Source: an uncultured Neomegalonema sp. (lineage in GTDB: Bacteria; Pseudomonadota; Alphaproteobacteria; Rhodobacterales; Rhodobacteraceae). From it: DNA of 49,964 bases. The notes below the pieces were generated by a model. It searched no databases. It worked only from the letters and a program-made list of their open reading frames with translations, and was not told where the DNA came from. Shown one piece after another: positions 9,401-19,269 of this stretch (positions within the stretch are counted from its first letter, which is position 1; the number at the start of each line of letters is the position of its first letter). The stretch is taken from the NCBI GenBank assembly GCA_937911325.1, contig CALDSD010000016.1:1-49964 (forward strand), given 5' to 3'. The position numbers were made by a program, and so were the translations under genes.

Positions 9401-9934
9401 CTCGGCCAGGCGCAGAACATGATCTTGCGCCGCAGAGCGCTTTGCCTGGCGGATCAGTCTCCCGGCAGGTCCATCCGGGCCGCCGGTCAAGCAGATCAAC
9501 CCGTCGGTGGCGCCCTCCAACCAATCCCAATAAAGCTTGGGTTCGCCGTCCTCGGACTCCAGGAACTCGCGGGAGTTCAGCGCCATCAGGTTGCGATAGC
9601 CGATCTCGTTCTGGGCATAGAGGACGATCGGCGCGGGATCGGGGGCGCGATCGCCCGGGCGCTCGGCCTGCGCGTAAGACAACGCGATCTGCGCGCCGAT
9701 GATCGGCTGCACGCCGGCGCCGACCGCGATTTCTGAAAACTCCAAGGCGCCGAACAAATTATCGCGGTCGGCGACGCCCACGGCCGGCATTCCGTGCTCG
9801 ACGCAGAGCTTTGGCAACATCTTCACGGGCAACGCGCCTTCGAGCAGCGAATACGCGCTGTGGACCCGAAGATGCACAAACTCCGGCTTGATCAGATCAT
9901 CCGCCGGCGCGCCAGCGCCCACCGCTTCGCTCAT
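6407..9934 (-). CDS. dnaE: DNA polymerase III subunit alpha
   Basis: A 1175-residue replicative polymerase, close to the usual DnaE length. In order: the PHP domain (FVHLRVHSAYSLLEGA, about 19-34); the polymerase core with GPGRGSGAGS (374-383) and catalytic Asp416/Asp418 in MPDFDIDF; the thumb/fingers block VFQVESSGMRDALRQL and YQEQVMQIAQ.MAGYSLG.AD.LRRAMGKK; a helix-hairpin-helix region; an OB-fold (about 990-1070, TTRIAAVVSGRQERKSAKGNRFAF) and a C-terminal tau-binding-like part. It makes the leading and lagging strands of the chromosome. bciA overlaps its end. The ATG is preceded by CAAGAG. Confidence 0.97.
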   Translation of the reverse strand: MSEAVGAGAPADDLIKPEFVHLRVHSAYSLLEGALPVKMLPKLCVEHGMPAVGVADRDNLFGALEFSEIAVGAGVQPIIGAQIALSYAQAERPGDRAPDPAPIVLYAQNEIGYRNLMALNSREFLESEDGEPKLYWDWLEGATDGLICLTGGPDGPAGRLIRQAKRSAAQDHVLRLAELFPNRLYIELQRHGAEGALRTEAEDATEEAFLDIAYEHDLPIVAINEVFFPRPEMFEAHDAMLCIADGRYVTEEDRRRLTPEYYFKSPAEMVGRFSDLPEAVENTVEIAQRCAYRPRTHAPILPVFAEDEVAELRRQANEGLQARLKAIEPAASVEEYQERLDFELDVIEGMGFPGYFLIVADFIKWAKAQDIPVGPGRGSGAGSLVAYALTITNLDPLRYALLFERFLNPERVSMPDFDIDFCQDRREEVIQYVQEKYGRDRVAQIITFGALLSKAAVRDVGRVLQMPFGQVDRISKMIPVEGVKPMSVERAIVEEPRLKEWAKQEYVVGQLLELAQQIEGLYRNASTHAAGVVIGDRPLQELVPLYRDPRSDMPATQFNMKWVEPAGLVKFDFLGLKTLTVIQNALDLLKDRGVEIDIDAVPLDDDKTYELYSRADTVAVFQVESSGMRDALRQLKPTCIEDIIALVALYRPGPMENIPKYCNVKNGREERDRLHPSIDHLLDETQGIIVYQEQVMQIAQEMAGYSLGGADLLRRAMGKKIQEAMDAERPKFLEGAAANGVGKAKAQEVWDLLDKFANYGFNKSHAAAYGYVSYQTGWLKANHPVEFMAAVMNLDMHLTDKLALYRQELDRMSLALLPPDVNASEDAFTVEGPLGEGKVRYALGALKNVGREAMRLIVEARKSGGEFTDLFDVARRGDLKMVGKRPLEYLARAGAFDRLEPNRRRVFDSVETLVAYSSTVHQEAASNQSSLFGEAGVDTPPPRLASSTDWPPLERLSEEQAAIGFFLSGHPLDDYQQALKRKRIMSFAELRGAVGGGLTTRIAAVVSGRQERKSAKGNRFAFVQLSDPTGVFEAVCFSDVLLASREMLEAGTAVVLTVDAEKDGEEVKLRIQGVQPIDEAVAGTEARDLRIYLGDDEGLSLVRATLETITGRDLSERAAALDGPPPRGQGRIVLVLNPPGLNCECDMPLPGYFPVSPQVRGALKALPPVRHVEEV

Positions 9935-10049
9935 CTCTTGTCTCGCTCGATCTCTGAACTGATGTTCTTGTTATGTGCGCACGCTAGCGGGTGGCGTCGG
10001 CGCGAGCAACGATTCGTTAACCACACGCCAGAAGACGCGGCGCGGAGCG

Positions 10050-10373
10050 CTACTTCGACGAGGGGTCGGCCGGCGCATCCGGAAAGCGCCAATGCTCCGC
10101 TTCGTTTGGGTTGTCGGAGACGTCGGCGACGTCCGGGGTCGTCAATAGGCCCAAGGCCAACGCCGTAATCGTCGCGCCAAAAACCAGTCCGATCGCGAGG
10201 ACCGCCAACGGCGCCGTCGCTGCGTTGACGCCAATTTGGCGGCCCAGACGGCCTGGATGGCTCAAGTAGCGGGCCGAGAACCGTCGCGGACGCTGGTTTG
10301 CGGGCTGGTTCGAGCCCGGGCGCCTTGACGGGTCCGCCTCCGCGCCGCCATAGCTGTCGTGATCCGCCGACAC
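10050..10373 (-). CDS. Small single-span membrane protein, hypothetical
   Basis: A 107-residue protein with a hydrophilic, Arg- and Pro-rich N-terminal half ([17 protein letters not shown]), one predicted membrane helix (about residues 50-77, [28 protein letters not shown], split here only to name it) and a short acidic tail ([14 protein letters not shown]). Positive residues before the helix predict a cytoplasmic N terminus. I do not recognise a family. It is read divergently from trpG, whose start lies 84 nt away, and towards dnaE, from which it is separated by 115 bases. Confidence 0.6.
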   Translation of the reverse strand: MSADHDSYGGAEADPSRRPGSNQPANQRPRRFSARYLSHPGRLGRQIGVNAATAPLAVLAIGLVFGATITALALGLLTTPDVADVSDNPNEAEHWRFPDAPADPSSK

Positions 10374-10456
10374 GTGCGCTCCTTCGCAGAAAGACCGCGC
10401 TCGAGGCTCTTTTGGAAACCGCGCCGAGCTCGAGCGCCTTCAGGCTTTCGCCGATC

Positions 10457-11053
10457 ATGCTGCTGCTAATCGATAACTATGACAGCTTCACCTACAATCT
10501 TGTCCACTATCTGGGCGAAGTGATCCAGGGGTCGCGGCGCAAGTCGACACAAATCGAAGTCCGGCGCAATGACGCCGTGTCTGTCGATGAAGCCCTTGAT
10601 TTGAAGCCTCAGGCGATCGTCTTGTCCCCGGGACCCTGCGATCCGGACCGAGCCGGCGTTTGCCTTGATCTGATCAAGGCGGCCGCGCCTGATGTTCCGA
10701 TGTTTGGCGTTTGCCTCGGCCATCAGGCGATGGGTCAGGCGTTTGGCGGAGATGTGGTGAGGGCGCATGCGATCATGCATGGCAAGACCTCTCCGATCCG
10801 GCATGGCGGCTCCGGCGTTTTTGCGAAGCTCCCCGACCCGTTGACCGCGACGCGCTATCACAGCCTGACGGTCGACCGGGAGACGTTCCCCGACGCCCTT
10901 GAGATCACCGCGGAAACCGAAGACGGCGTCATCATGGGGCTGCGTCACCGCGCCCACCCCATTCACGGCGTTCAGTTTCATCCGGAGAGCATCCGTTCGG
11001 AACACGGGCGCGAGATGCTGAAGAACTTTTTGAGACTGGCGGAGGTCGTTTGA
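10457..11053 (+). CDS. trpG: Anthranilate synthase component II (glutamine amidotransferase)
   Basis: A 198-residue class I glutamine amidotransferase supplying ammonia to anthranilate synthase component I in tryptophan synthesis (it may also serve aminodeoxychorismate synthase in folate synthesis). Seen are [10 protein letters not shown] at the N terminus, LSPGPCDP, the nucleophile Cys in [10 protein letters not shown], and the His-Glu pair in [11 protein letters not shown] 10457 fits the conserved N terminus exactly; the longer upstream frame is not family-like. Its TGA overlaps the trpD ATG. trpE is not adjacent in this window. Confidence 0.95.
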   Translation: MLLLIDNYDSFTYNLVHYLGEVIQGSRRKSTQIEVRRNDAVSVDEALDLKPQAIVLSPGPCDPDRAGVCLDLIKAAAPDVPMFGVCLGHQAMGQAFGGDVVRAHAIMHGKTSPIRHGGSGVFAKLPDPLTATRYHSLTVDRETFPDALEITAETEDGVIMGLRHRAHPIHGVQFHPESIRSEHGREMLKNFLRLAEVV

Positions 11054-12072
11054 TGTCGGATGGGTTGAAAAGCCTGATCGGCAAGGTGGCGGACGGTCTT
11101 GCGCTAAGCCGCTCGGAAGCCGTCGCAGCGTTTGAGATCATCATGTCTGGCGAGGCGACCCCCGCGCAGACCGGCGGCTTTCTGATGGCGTTGCGGATGC
11201 GCGGCGAGACGGTTGACGAGATCGCCGGCGCGGCCACCGTGATGCGCTCGAAAATGTTGCCCGTGAACGCCCCGGCGGGCGCAATCGACATCGTCGGCAC
11301 CGGCGGCGACGGCAAGGGAACGCTCAACATATCGACGGCGACGGCGTTCGTCGTCGCAGGCGCCGGCGTGCCCGTCGCCAAACACGGCAACCGCAAACTC
11401 TCCTCGAAGTCCGGAGCCGGCGATCTTCTCAGCGCGATCGGGGTCAATGTCGAAGTCGGCCCCGACACCATCGAACAGGCGCTGCGCGAGGCTGGGATCG
11501 GCTTCATGATCGCGCCGCGCCACCATGCGGCGATGCGGCACGTGATGCCGGCGCGCACCGAGATGGGCGTGCGGACCGTCTTCAACATTCTTGGCCCTTT
11601 GACGAACCCGGCGGGCGCCAAGCGGCAGCTGACCGGCGCGTTCTCGCCGGATTGGCTGGAGCCGATGGCGGCGACCCTGCGAGACCTCGGATCAGAGCGG
11701 GCGTGGCTCGTCCACGGCGCTGACGGGACCGACGAGCTCTCGATCTGCGGTTCAAGCACGGTTGTTGAACTCGCGGACGGCGAGCTGAAGCGTTTTGAGA
11801 TACGCCCCTCCGACGCCGGTCTGTCTGAGCATCCATTTGAACAGATCCTCGGCGGGGATCCCGACTTCAACGCCAGCGCTTTTCGGGACTTGCTGCAGGG
11901 CAAAGCCTCCGCCTATCGCGACGCCGTGCTGTTGAATGCGGCCGCGGCGTTGCTGATCGCCGACAAGGTTCCGGATCTGCGGTCCGGGGCCGCGCTCGCC
12001 GCTGAGAGCATCGATCAGGGCAAAGCGATGACGGCGGTCGAGGGGTTGGCTCGGATCACCCAATCCGCCTGA
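11053..12072 (+). CDS. trpD: Anthranilate phosphoribosyltransferase
   Basis: A 339-residue enzyme that joins anthranilate to PRPP. Motifs present: IVGTGGDG (pyrophosphate loop), [24 protein letters not shown], and NPAGAKRQ with the downstream [11 protein letters not shown]. The ATG overlaps the trpG stop (TGATG) and has GGAGG seven bases upstream, which favours it over the in-frame TTG three bases earlier. It sits between trpG and trpC; 72 nt separate it from trpC. Confidence 0.96.
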   Translation: MSDGLKSLIGKVADGLALSRSEAVAAFEIIMSGEATPAQTGGFLMALRMRGETVDEIAGAATVMRSKMLPVNAPAGAIDIVGTGGDGKGTLNISTATAFVVAGAGVPVAKHGNRKLSSKSGAGDLLSAIGVNVEVGPDTIEQALREAGIGFMIAPRHHAAMRHVMPARTEMGVRTVFNILGPLTNPAGAKRQLTGAFSPDWLEPMAATLRDLGSERAWLVHGADGTDELSICGSSTVVELADGELKRFEIRPSDAGLSEHPFEQILGGDPDFNASAFRDLLQGKASAYRDAVLLNAAAALLIADKVPDLRSGAALAAESIDQGKAMTAVEGLARITQSA

Positions 12073-12144
12073 GCGCCGGGCCGTCGTCCCGTTTCGAGAT
12101 TCAGTAGCTAGGCGAAACCGTTCAACTCAGCTAGACATGAGGCG

Positions 12145-12936
12145 ATGGCGACCATTCTCGACCGCATAAAGGCTTACAAGCTCGAAGAAATCGCGGCGCG
12201 CAAGCGTCAGCGGAGCTTTGCCGATCTGGAGGAACTGATCGAGGCGGCGGGCCGAGTGCGCCCGTTTGCGACAGCGTTGCGCGTCGCGCAGGACATGGGC
12301 CGCTACGGGCTGATCGCCGAGATCAAGAAAGCCTCCCCGTCCAAAGGCCTGATCCGCGAGGATTTCGATCCTCCCGTTCTCGCCAAAGCGTATGAGAACG
12401 GCGGCGCCAGCTGTCTGTCGGTGCTGACGGATGCGCCGTCCTTCCAGGGCGCAGACGCTTATTTGACCGAGGCGCGCGCGGCGACGTCCCTACCCGCCAT
12501 CCGCAAGGACTTCATGTACGACGTCTATCAGGTGGCGGAAGCCCGCGCGCTTGGGGCGGACGCCATCCTGATCATCATGGCGAGCGTTTCCGACGCCCAG
12601 GCGCAGGAGTTGGAGCACGCCGCCGTCGAGTTCGGCATGGACGCGCTCATCGAAGTGCATGACGGCGAGGAACTCGACCGCGCGTTGGCGCTGCGCTCTG
12701 AGTTGCTCGGCGTGAACAACCGCGACCTCAACACGTTCGAGACACGGCTTGAGACGACGGAAGAATTGGCGCCGCGCGTCCCGTCCGACAGGGTGCTCAT
12801 CGCGGAAAGCGGCCTCTTCAGCCCGGACGATCTCGCGCGGATGGCGGATGTCGGCGCGCGCTCGTTCCTGATCGGGGAGAGCTTGATGCGGCAGGACGAC
12901 GTCGAGCAAGCGACGCGGGAGCTGCTGGGCCTATGA
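12145..12936 (+). CDS. trpC: Indole-3-glycerol phosphate synthase
   Basis: A 263-residue TIM barrel that closes the indole ring in tryptophan synthesis. Conserved elements are [10 protein letters not shown] with its catalytic lysine, [34 protein letters not shown], and IAESGL. GAGG lies before the ATG. The 3' end overlaps moaC by four bases (ATGA), so the tryptophan and molybdenum-cofactor genes appear to be one transcription unit. Confidence 0.96.
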   Translation: MATILDRIKAYKLEEIAARKRQRSFADLEELIEAAGRVRPFATALRVAQDMGRYGLIAEIKKASPSKGLIREDFDPPVLAKAYENGGASCLSVLTDAPSFQGADAYLTEARAATSLPAIRKDFMYDVYQVAEARALGADAILIIMASVSDAQAQELEHAAVEFGMDALIEVHDGEELDRALALRSELLGVNNRDLNTFETRLETTEELAPRVPSDRVLIAESGLFSPDDLARMADVGARSFLIGESLMRQDDVEQATRELLGL

Positions 12937-13424
12937 GCGATACCACGGAAAAGCGGTTCACGCATTTTGACGCCAAGGGCGATGCGGCGATGGTCGACGT
13001 CTCGGGCAAGGACATGACCACGCGAACAGCGATCGCGCGCGGCCGGATCGTCATGGCGGCGCAAACCCTTGCGATGATTGAGGACGGCGGCCACAAGAAG
13101 GGCGATGTGCTGGGCGTGGCGCGGATCGCAGGGATCATGGCGGCGAAGCGCACCCATGACCTGATCCCGCTCTGTCATCCTCTCGCGATCTCCAAAGTCG
13201 CGGTCGAGCTGTCGCCGAGCCGTTCGGAAAACGCCGTCGAAATCGAAGCGACAGTGAAAGTCGCCGGTCAGACAGGCGTCGAGATGGAGGCGCTCACCGC
13301 GGTCACGGTCGCCGCGTTGACCGTCTACGACATGTGCAAAGCCGTCGACAAAACCATGCGGGTCGAAGATGTCAGGCTCGCGTTCAAAGAAGGTGGAAAG
13401 TCAGGCGTCTTCCAAGGGGAGTGA
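12933..13424 (+). CDS. moaC: Cyclic pyranopterin monophosphate synthase
   Basis: A 163-residue enzyme acting with MoaA to form cyclic pyranopterin monophosphate, the first step of molybdenum cofactor synthesis. Seen: [32 protein letters not shown] with the substrate-binding His/Cys region, [19 protein letters not shown] and the closing KEGGKSG. The length is standard. Its ATG overlaps the trpC stop. moaA is not in the window. Confidence 0.96.
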   Translation: MSDTTEKRFTHFDAKGDAAMVDVSGKDMTTRTAIARGRIVMAAQTLAMIEDGGHKKGDVLGVARIAGIMAAKRTHDLIPLCHPLAISKVAVELSPSRSENAVEIEATVKVAGQTGVEMEALTAVTVAALTVYDMCKAVDKTMRVEDVRLAFKEGGKSGVFQGE

Positions 13425-13430
13425 CACGTC

Positions 13431-14732
13431 ATGCCGCCCAAAAACGGATCTGACTCCGCGCTGCCGGAGGAACACGAAACCGACAGTGTTCGGAAAGCCG
13501 TGGTGCCGGTGCCGTCGCTGTTGTCAGTCGACGAGGCGCTGCAGCGCATTCTCGACATGGCCGAACCCGTCGGCTCCGAAACCGTTTCCCTGGCTCACGC
13601 CGACGGGCGGGCTTTGCGCGATCCGGTGATCGCGCGCCGCACGCAGCCGCCGTTCGACGCCTCTGCGATGGACGGGTACGCCGTTCGCGCCGTCGAGGCC
13701 AATCTGGGCTCGCGGCTGCTGGTGATGGGCGAGATTCCGGCCGGCGCGATGCCTGGTCACGGCATCGGCCATAAGGAAGCGATGCGCATTTTCACCGGGG
13801 CGCCCATGCCTGTCGGCGCCGACGCGATCCTGCTCCAGGAAGACGCCGCGCCGGATGTATCGCGCAAAGGCGCGCTGGAACGGCTGCTTGGCGTAACCGT
13901 GCGCGCCGGCGTCGTACAGGGAGACTGGGTCCGCCCCGCCGGCGGCGACTTCCACGAAGGCGACGTGCTGATCGACGTGCCGCGGCGGTTGAGGCCTCAG
14001 GATATCGGACTGGCCGCCGCCGCCGGAGTGCCTTGGCTCACTGTCGCGCGCAAACCGCGAGTGGCGCTGATCGCGACCGGCGACGAGCTAAAGCTGCCGG
14101 GCGAACCAACTGAACCTTCTGAAATCGCGTCATCCAACAATTTCAGCGTCGCGGCGCTTCTGGCGCGCTACGGCGCCGAGCCCGTCATTCTGCCGATCGC
14201 TCATGACGATGTCGGCGCGCTGAGAGCCGCCATAAGAGAGGCGCGCGGCGCCGACCTGATCGTTACCCTGGGCGGCGCGTCCGTTGGGGATCATGACTTC
14301 TCTCGACGCGCATTCGAAGAAGAAGGCATGGCCCCGGACTTCTACAAGATCGCGATGCGCCCGGGAAAACCTTTGATGGCCGGGCGTCTCGGCGACGCGC
14401 TGGTGGTCGGCCTGCCAGGCAATCCGGTCTCGGCGTTTGTCTGCGCCCATGTCTTTCTCCGCCCCGCGCTCGACGCTCTGCTGGGCCTGCCAGCGGAACA
14501 ACTGATGCGCCGCCCCGTCCCCTTGGCGATCGATCTGCCGCCTGGCGGCCCGCGCGAACACTACATGCGCGCCGCGCTTGAACGTCGCGAAGTCGGTCCT
14601 GTGGTTCGACCCGAGGCGAACCAGGACAGCTCGCTCATGTCCATCCTCGCCCAGGCGGACGTTCTGGCTGTGCGTCCGGCGCATGACCGAGCCCGACAGG
14701 CCGGTGAGATGCTCGACTGCATAGATCTGTGA
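13431..14732 (+). CDS. moeA: Molybdopterin molybdenumtransferase
   Basis: A 433-residue protein that inserts molybdate into adenylylated molybdopterin. It shows PPFDASAMDGYAV near the N terminus, IFTGAPMPVGADAI, GDELKLPG, the MoCF-type nucleotide loop TLGGASVGDHD, and GLPGNPVSAFV, followed by the small C-terminal domain. The first 25 residues are poorly conserved and the true start might be slightly later. It begins six bases after moaC. The lexA control region starts directly after its stop. Confidence 0.94.
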   Translation: MPPKNGSDSALPEEHETDSVRKAVVPVPSLLSVDEALQRILDMAEPVGSETVSLAHADGRALRDPVIARRTQPPFDASAMDGYAVRAVEANLGSRLLVMGEIPAGAMPGHGIGHKEAMRIFTGAPMPVGADAILLQEDAAPDVSRKGALERLLGVTVRAGVVQGDWVRPAGGDFHEGDVLIDVPRRLRPQDIGLAAAAGVPWLTVARKPRVALIATGDELKLPGEPTEPSEIASSNNFSVAALLARYGAEPVILPIAHDDVGALRAAIREARGADLIVTLGGASVGDHDFSRRAFEEEGMAPDFYKIAMRPGKPLMAGRLGDALVVGLPGNPVSAFVCAHVFLRPALDALLGLPAEQLMRRPVPLAIDLPPGGPREHYMRAALERREVGPVVRPEANQDSSLMSILAQADVLAVRPAHDRARQAGEMLDCIDL

Positions 14733-14758
14733 GCAAAGATGAGAACAAACACTGGATA

Positions 14759-14787
14759 TTGACACAAAGCGAGAACACCCGTAGAAC
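14759..14787 (+). promoter_or_regulatory. lexA promoter with alphaproteobacterial SOS box
   Basis: TTGACA (14759-14764), a 17-nt spacer and TAGAAC (14782-14787) form a sigma-70-type promoter 35 bases before lexA. GAAC-ACCCGTA-GAAC at 14773-14787 is exactly the alphaproteobacterial LexA operator GAAC-N7-GAAC (reverse of GTTC-N7-GTTC) and covers the spacer and -10, so LexA should repress its own gene. Confidence 0.8.
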
Positions 14788-14821
14788 ATGATTAACACAT
14801 CCAACGGATCTGGAGAGGGTC

Positions 14822-15550
14822 ATGCTCACAAGAAAGCAGTACGATCTGCTGATGTTTATCCACACAAGGGTCAACCAGTCAGGGGTGTCGCCCTCGTTTG
14901 ACGAAATGAAGGACGCGCTCGATCTGCGGTCGAAATCGGGGATCCACCGATTGATCACAGCACTCGAGGAACGCGGCTATATCAGGCGCCTGCCGCATCG
15001 AGCCCGCGCGCTGGAAGTGGTGAAGCTTCCAGAAAACATGACGCACAAACAACGTACCGGCGCGCCGCATCTGAGCGTCGTCAGCGGCGATCTCGACGAT
15101 GCTCCGGCGGAGCAACCCTTGAAACCTGCAGGGTCGCGACCTCTCGAAGCGGACTTCCGCGGTTCCGTGTCCGAAGTCGAACTCGTCGGTCGGATCGCAG
15201 CGGGTCAGCCAATCGAAGCGCTCGAAAACTCGCTGAACCGGATTGGCGTTCCCTCGATGATGATGGGATCCGGATCCGAACACTTCGCGCTTGAAGTGAA
15301 AGGCGACTCGATGATCGACGAAGGCATCCATGACGGGGACTATGTCGTCATCGAGAAGCGCGACACCGCCCAGAACGGCGACATCGTCGTTGCGTTGATC
15401 GAAGGTCAAGAGGCGACTCTGAAACGGCTGCGGCGCAAAGGCGGCGCGATCGCGCTGGAAGCGGCCAACCCGGCCTACGAAACCCAGATTTACGCCGCGG
15501 AGAAAGTGCAGATCCAAGGCCGGCTCGTCGGCCTGATGCGCAGCTACTGA
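14822..15550 (+). CDS. lexA: LexA repressor
   Basis: A 242-residue SOS repressor. The N-terminal winged helix (about 1-65, [21 protein letters not shown]) binds DNA; a linker leads to the S24 self-cleavage domain. The cleavage site is Ala127-Gly128 in GRIAAGQP; the catalytic dyad is Ser163 (GDSMIDEGI) and Lys201 (EATLKRL). RecA filaments trigger autocleavage after DNA damage. GGAGAGGG precedes the ATG and an SOS box lies in the promoter. The 3' end overlaps that of the converging comEC gene by seven bases. Confidence 0.97.
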   Translation: MLTRKQYDLLMFIHTRVNQSGVSPSFDEMKDALDLRSKSGIHRLITALEERGYIRRLPHRARALEVVKLPENMTHKQRTGAPHLSVVSGDLDDAPAEQPLKPAGSRPLEADFRGSVSEVELVGRIAAGQPIEALENSLNRIGVPSMMMGSGSEHFALEVKGDSMIDEGIHDGDYVVIEKRDTAQNGDIVVALIEGQEATLKRLRRKGGAIALEAANPAYETQIYAAEKVQIQGRLVGLMRSY

Positions 15551-17700
15551 TACGTTGAGAAACCGGGCGTGGTCCATAATCTGCGCCCGGCGACGTCCGC
15601 AGCGGATGTGAGTGTCGGAGACGGACCTCTCCAGCTCAGCGCCAGCGCGCCGGATCGACGAAACACCGAACGATCCAGAAGAAGACACCGCCCAGACACC
15701 CGTTTGCGCTGAGCGTCGTCGATTTCCGCGCGCGGCAGGACAAGCACTGTTCGATGAGCGCATCGCCGGATCAAGGCCCCGTCATAAGGCGTGCGCTGCA
15801 GCCAGACCCGCAGCCGCCATCCAGCTGGAAGCGGCGCCGTTCGCTCGGACGTGGTCACTCCGTCGGAGTGGCTCGGCCAGCGATCCGCGGCGGCGCTTTG
15901 ATCGGAGCCGTCGCCGTCACGGCGCGACCAAAGACCCGCGGCGTAACTCGCGCCCCGAGGGCGATCGACCGCCCGCCCCATATCCGTTTGCACTCCCACC
16001 AACCTCACCTCCGGCGCGATAAGAAGGACGGGGCGTTGATGGCTCGTCCAGGCGATGACGCCAAGAACGACCGGAACCAGTCCCACGGCCCGCAGCCACG
16101 GCGCTTTGTGAAGGCAGATCTGCAATCCGCCAAAGGCAATCAGCGCTAACGCCGCGTTTGGACCGCTCGCGACGAGGGAAACCGAGCCCGGCCAGGCCGC
16201 GACGGTTTCCGCCACCTTCATGATCCACCAAACGCCTAACGCCATCGCGTCCAGCGCGGGTGCCTCCAGACCAAACGGCATCAGCAGAAGCGCCGCCAAA
16301 CCCGCCGGCATGACCAGCGCCCCCATCAGCGGCACCGCAGCGAGATTGGCGATCAGCCCATAGCGCGCGACACGGTTGAAGAGAAAGGCCGAGAACGGAG
16401 CCGTTGCGAGTCCGGCGATGAGACTAGACGTGCTCAGAGCGCCGACCGCCGAGAGCATGCGCCGTCGCAACGACGGGCGTCGTCGCAGGTCAATCCACAC
16501 AGGCCGCGTCGCCTCAAAGAACGCGACCATGGCGGTCGCCGCAGCGAAGGAAAGCTGAAAGCCCGCATCGAAAAGGCTTTCCGGGCGCCAGAGCAAGATC
16601 AACGTCGCCGCCGTCGCGACGGCTCGCAACGTGACCGCCGGGCGGTCCAATAGCACTCCCCCGAAGGCCACGACGGCCATAAGGAACGCGCGCTGCGTCG
16701 GGATCGTCGCGCCGGACAGCGCGAGATACGCGGTCGCGACGGCCAGCGCCGCGATCGCCGCGGCTTTCTTGCCGGCGATGGCCGAGGACGTCCAAGGATG
16801 CAGCGCCAAGAGAAAGCGGACGACGCCAAACGCGGTGATGGAGATCAATCCCATATGAAGGCCCGAGATCGCCAACAGATGCGCAAGGTTGGCGTCGCGA
16901 AGACTGTCCACGGTCTCCGCCGAGAGCCCCGAGCGATCTCCGACCAACAAGGCGGCGATGACCGCGCCGATCTGGTCTGGACGCTGCGTCTGCACATGGT
17001 TGGAGATCCGTGCGCGCAATCGTCCAAGCGCCAGGCGCGCAGCGTCCCACCCGGTCGCCTGCTCAGGCGCGGCTCGGTTTGGCGGCGCGCGCACCACCGC
17101 CAATGCCCCTAGCCGCTCAAACCACGCCTTTCTGCGGAAATCGAACGCGCCGGGCTCGGCCGGACCCGGCGGCGGCGACAGACGGCCCAAGATCCTGATC
17201 CGGTCTCCGATCTGGAAGCGGCCGATGGTCTCGGCGGCGGCGTCGAAAAAGGTCGCGCGAACTCGATGCGGGGTTCGCTCGCTGGAGACGCCAAGGATCG
17301 TCACATGCTCGAGCGTGAGCCTGGGCGCGCCAGAGCGTGAACGATCAATCGCGAAAATGCGCCCGTTCAATTGCTGGGCGGACCGCGTGTCTCCCGACCA
17401 GATCGGCGCGGCCACATGCCAGGCGCGCGCCTGCGCGACGGCGAAACCGAGAGCGAGCAGAAAGAGCGCCGCCGCGCCGATCCGAACGCCGGAGGCTCCG
17501 GCGAAGCGGGTGCAGGCGAACAGCAGAAGACCGCACACCGCGACCAATCCGCCGCCGAGCCACCAGGGCGGCTCGCCGAGAATTGCGAAGTAAGTCCAAG
17601 CGCCGCCCCCGAGCGCAACCGGCGTCCACAGCGCCAATCGACCGCGCTCGGCCCGCAAGCTCGTCGCCATCGCCTTGCTCAGGCCGCTCAGCTCCGCCAT
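15544..17700 (-). CDS. comEC: ComEC/Rec2 family DNA-uptake membrane protein
   Basis: A 718-residue inner-membrane protein expected to carry single-stranded DNA across the inner membrane. It has an N-terminal multi-span segment, the DUF4131-like OB region (about 120-230, [18 protein letters not shown]), and the competence core with [10 protein letters not shown] and [13 protein letters not shown]. The C-terminal ~150 residues correspond to the beta-lactamase-like domain but no HxHxDH metal motif is visible, as I recall for other alphaproteobacterial ComEC proteins. I chose ATG 17700 because longer frames would run into the divergent gltX gene; ATG 17670 is also possible. Confidence 0.88.
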   Translation of the reverse strand: MAELSGLSKAMATSLRAERGRLALWTPVALGGGAWTYFAILGEPPWWLGGGLVAVCGLLLFACTRFAGASGVRIGAAALFLLALGFAVAQARAWHVAAPIWSGDTRSAQQLNGRIFAIDRSRSGAPRLTLEHVTILGVSSERTPHRVRATFFDAAAETIGRFQIGDRIRILGRLSPPPGPAEPGAFDFRRKAWFERLGALAVVRAPPNRAAPEQATGWDAARLALGRLRARISNHVQTQRPDQIGAVIAALLVGDRSGLSAETVDSLRDANLAHLLAISGLHMGLISITAFGVVRFLLALHPWTSSAIAGKKAAAIAALAVATAYLALSGATIPTQRAFLMAVVAFGGVLLDRPAVTLRAVATAATLILLWRPESLFDAGFQLSFAAATAMVAFFEATRPVWIDLRRRPSLRRRMLSAVGALSTSSLIAGLATAPFSAFLFNRVARYGLIANLAAVPLMGALVMPAGLAALLLMPFGLEAPALDAMALGVWWIMKVAETVAAWPGSVSLVASGPNAALALIAFGGLQICLHKAPWLRAVGLVPVVLGVIAWTSHQRPVLLIAPEVRLVGVQTDMGRAVDRPRGASYAAGLWSRRDGDGSDQSAAADRWPSHSDGVTTSERTAPLPAGWRLRVWLQRTPYDGALIRRCAHRTVLVLPRAEIDDAQRKRVSGRCLLLDRSVFRRSGALALSWRGPSPTLTSAADVAGRRLWTTPGFSTYQ

Positions 17701-17745
17701 AACCCGCTCCGAATGACAGCTCGCCCGAAGCGAAAGCCAATTACC

Positions 17746-19167
17746 ATGAATGATATATCCCGCGACACAAGTGTCGTGACCCGTTTCGCGCCGTCGCCGA
17801 CAGGCTTCCTGCACATCGGCGGCGCCCGCACCGCCCTGTTCAACTGGCTGTTCGCGCGCCGCAACGGCGGTCGTTTCGTTCTGCGGATTGAAGACACCGA
17901 CCGCGAACGCTCGACCCCTGAAGCCACCGAGGCGATCTTCGAGGGCATGCGTTGGTTGGGTCTGGAATGGGACGGAGACGCGATCAGCCAGTTCTCGCGC
18001 GTCGACAGGCACGCCGAGGTTGCGCACGAGCTCCTGGCGCGCGGCGCAGCCTATAAGTGCTTTGCAACCAAGGAAGAGATCGACGCCTTCCGCGAGAAGG
18101 CCAAGGCCGAGGGTCGCCCGCCCTTGTTCCTGTCTCCCTGGCGGGACGCGGACCCTTCAACGCATCCCGACGCGCCGTACGTTGTGCGCCTGCGAGCGCC
18201 ACGAGACGGCGAGACGGTGGTCGAGGACGCGGTCCAGGGCCGGGTCGCCTGGAAGAACGAGACGCTTGATGATCTGATCCTGCTGCGCTCGGACGGAACG
18301 CCTGTCTATATGCTGGCGGTGGTTGTCGATGATCATGACATGGGCGTCACGCATGTGATCCGCGGCGACGACCACCGCACGAATGCCGCCCGGCAGAGCC
18401 TCATCTATCACGCCATGGCGTGGCCGACGCCGGTCTTCGCCCATATTCCGCTGATCCATGGGCCTGATGGCGCGAAACTCTCGAAACGGCACGGGGCGTT
18501 GGGGGTCGAGGCCTATCGCGACATGGGCTATCTGCCCGAGGCCATGCGGAACTATCTGGCCCGCCTGGGATGGAGCCACGGCGACGACGAGTTTTTCACC
18601 ACGGATCAGGCCGTCGCTTGGTTCGGTCTCGACAGCGTCGGCAAATCCCCGGCTCGCTTTGACTTCGCCAAGCTTGAGAACCTTAACGGACAGCATATGC
18701 GGGCCGCTTCCGATACGGATTTGCTGACGCAGATTGACGCGCTTCTCGCAGCGCAACAAAAACCCGCGATCCCACCGTTAGCGCGTGAAAAGATGCTCGC
18801 CGCGATGCCTGGCTTGAAAGAGCGCGCTAAAACACTGAATGAGCTCATAGATTCCGCTTACTACCTTCTGGCGGAGCGGCCGCTTCAGCCTGACGAAAAG
18901 GCGGCGAAGCTGTTAACCACAGAGGCGCGCGCGCTGCTCGGTCGTTTGACCACGCACCTGCAAAATGCTAGCGAATGGAGCGTGAGCGGTCTTGAAGAGA
19001 TCGTACGCGCTTTTGCCGAAGCTGAGGGCTTAAAGCTCGGAAAAGTCGCGCAACCAATGCGCGCTGCGTTGACGGCGCGGGCGGTGTCGCCAGGGGTGTT
19101 CGACGTGCTCGAAGTCCTTGGAAGAGAAGAAAGCCTCGCACGGCTTGTAGAAGCGGCGGACGGGTGA
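17746..19167 (+). CDS. gltX: Glutamyl-tRNA synthetase
   Basis: A 473-residue class I aminoacyl-tRNA synthetase charging tRNA-Glu. The HIGH signature is in [17 protein letters not shown] and the KMSKS-equivalent is [20 protein letters not shown] and RGDDH are also present, followed by an alpha-helical anticodon-binding domain. ATG 17746 gives a typical N terminus; an in-frame ATG at 17713 would add 11 basic residues. Alphaproteobacteria often carry two GltX-like proteins, one of which charges tRNA-Gln; which type this is cannot be settled here. The intergenic region shared with comEC is only 45 nt. Confidence 0.95.
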   Translation: MNDISRDTSVVTRFAPSPTGFLHIGGARTALFNWLFARRNGGRFVLRIEDTDRERSTPEATEAIFEGMRWLGLEWDGDAISQFSRVDRHAEVAHELLARGAAYKCFATKEEIDAFREKAKAEGRPPLFLSPWRDADPSTHPDAPYVVRLRAPRDGETVVEDAVQGRVAWKNETLDDLILLRSDGTPVYMLAVVVDDHDMGVTHVIRGDDHRTNAARQSLIYHAMAWPTPVFAHIPLIHGPDGAKLSKRHGALGVEAYRDMGYLPEAMRNYLARLGWSHGDDEFFTTDQAVAWFGLDSVGKSPARFDFAKLENLNGQHMRAASDTDLLTQIDALLAAQQKPAIPPLAREKMLAAMPGLKERAKTLNELIDSAYYLLAERPLQPDEKAAKLLTTEARALLGRLTTHLQNASEWSVSGLEEIVRAFAEAEGLKLGKVAQPMRAALTARAVSPGVFDVLEVLGREESLARLVEAADG

Positions 19168-19269
19168 CACAGGCCCGGTCCTAAGGATCCCCGGAACCCA
19201 GCCCTACAGTGTGCGAAGAAAAAAATAGGATAACGCACCAGACAGGCGCGAAATGAAAAGGGGACCAAA

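Noticed and set aside
6422-9736. 1104-codon open frame on plus
   Set aside because: Antisense shadow of dnaE caused by high GC and codon bias; composition rich in Arg, His and Gln without domains.
9956-9967. GAAC-N4-GTTC just upstream of dnaE, resembling a Gram-positive-type LexA box
   Set aside because: Only eight fixed bases, expected close to once by chance in 50 kb, and alphaproteobacterial LexA prefers the N7 direct repeat found at lexA.
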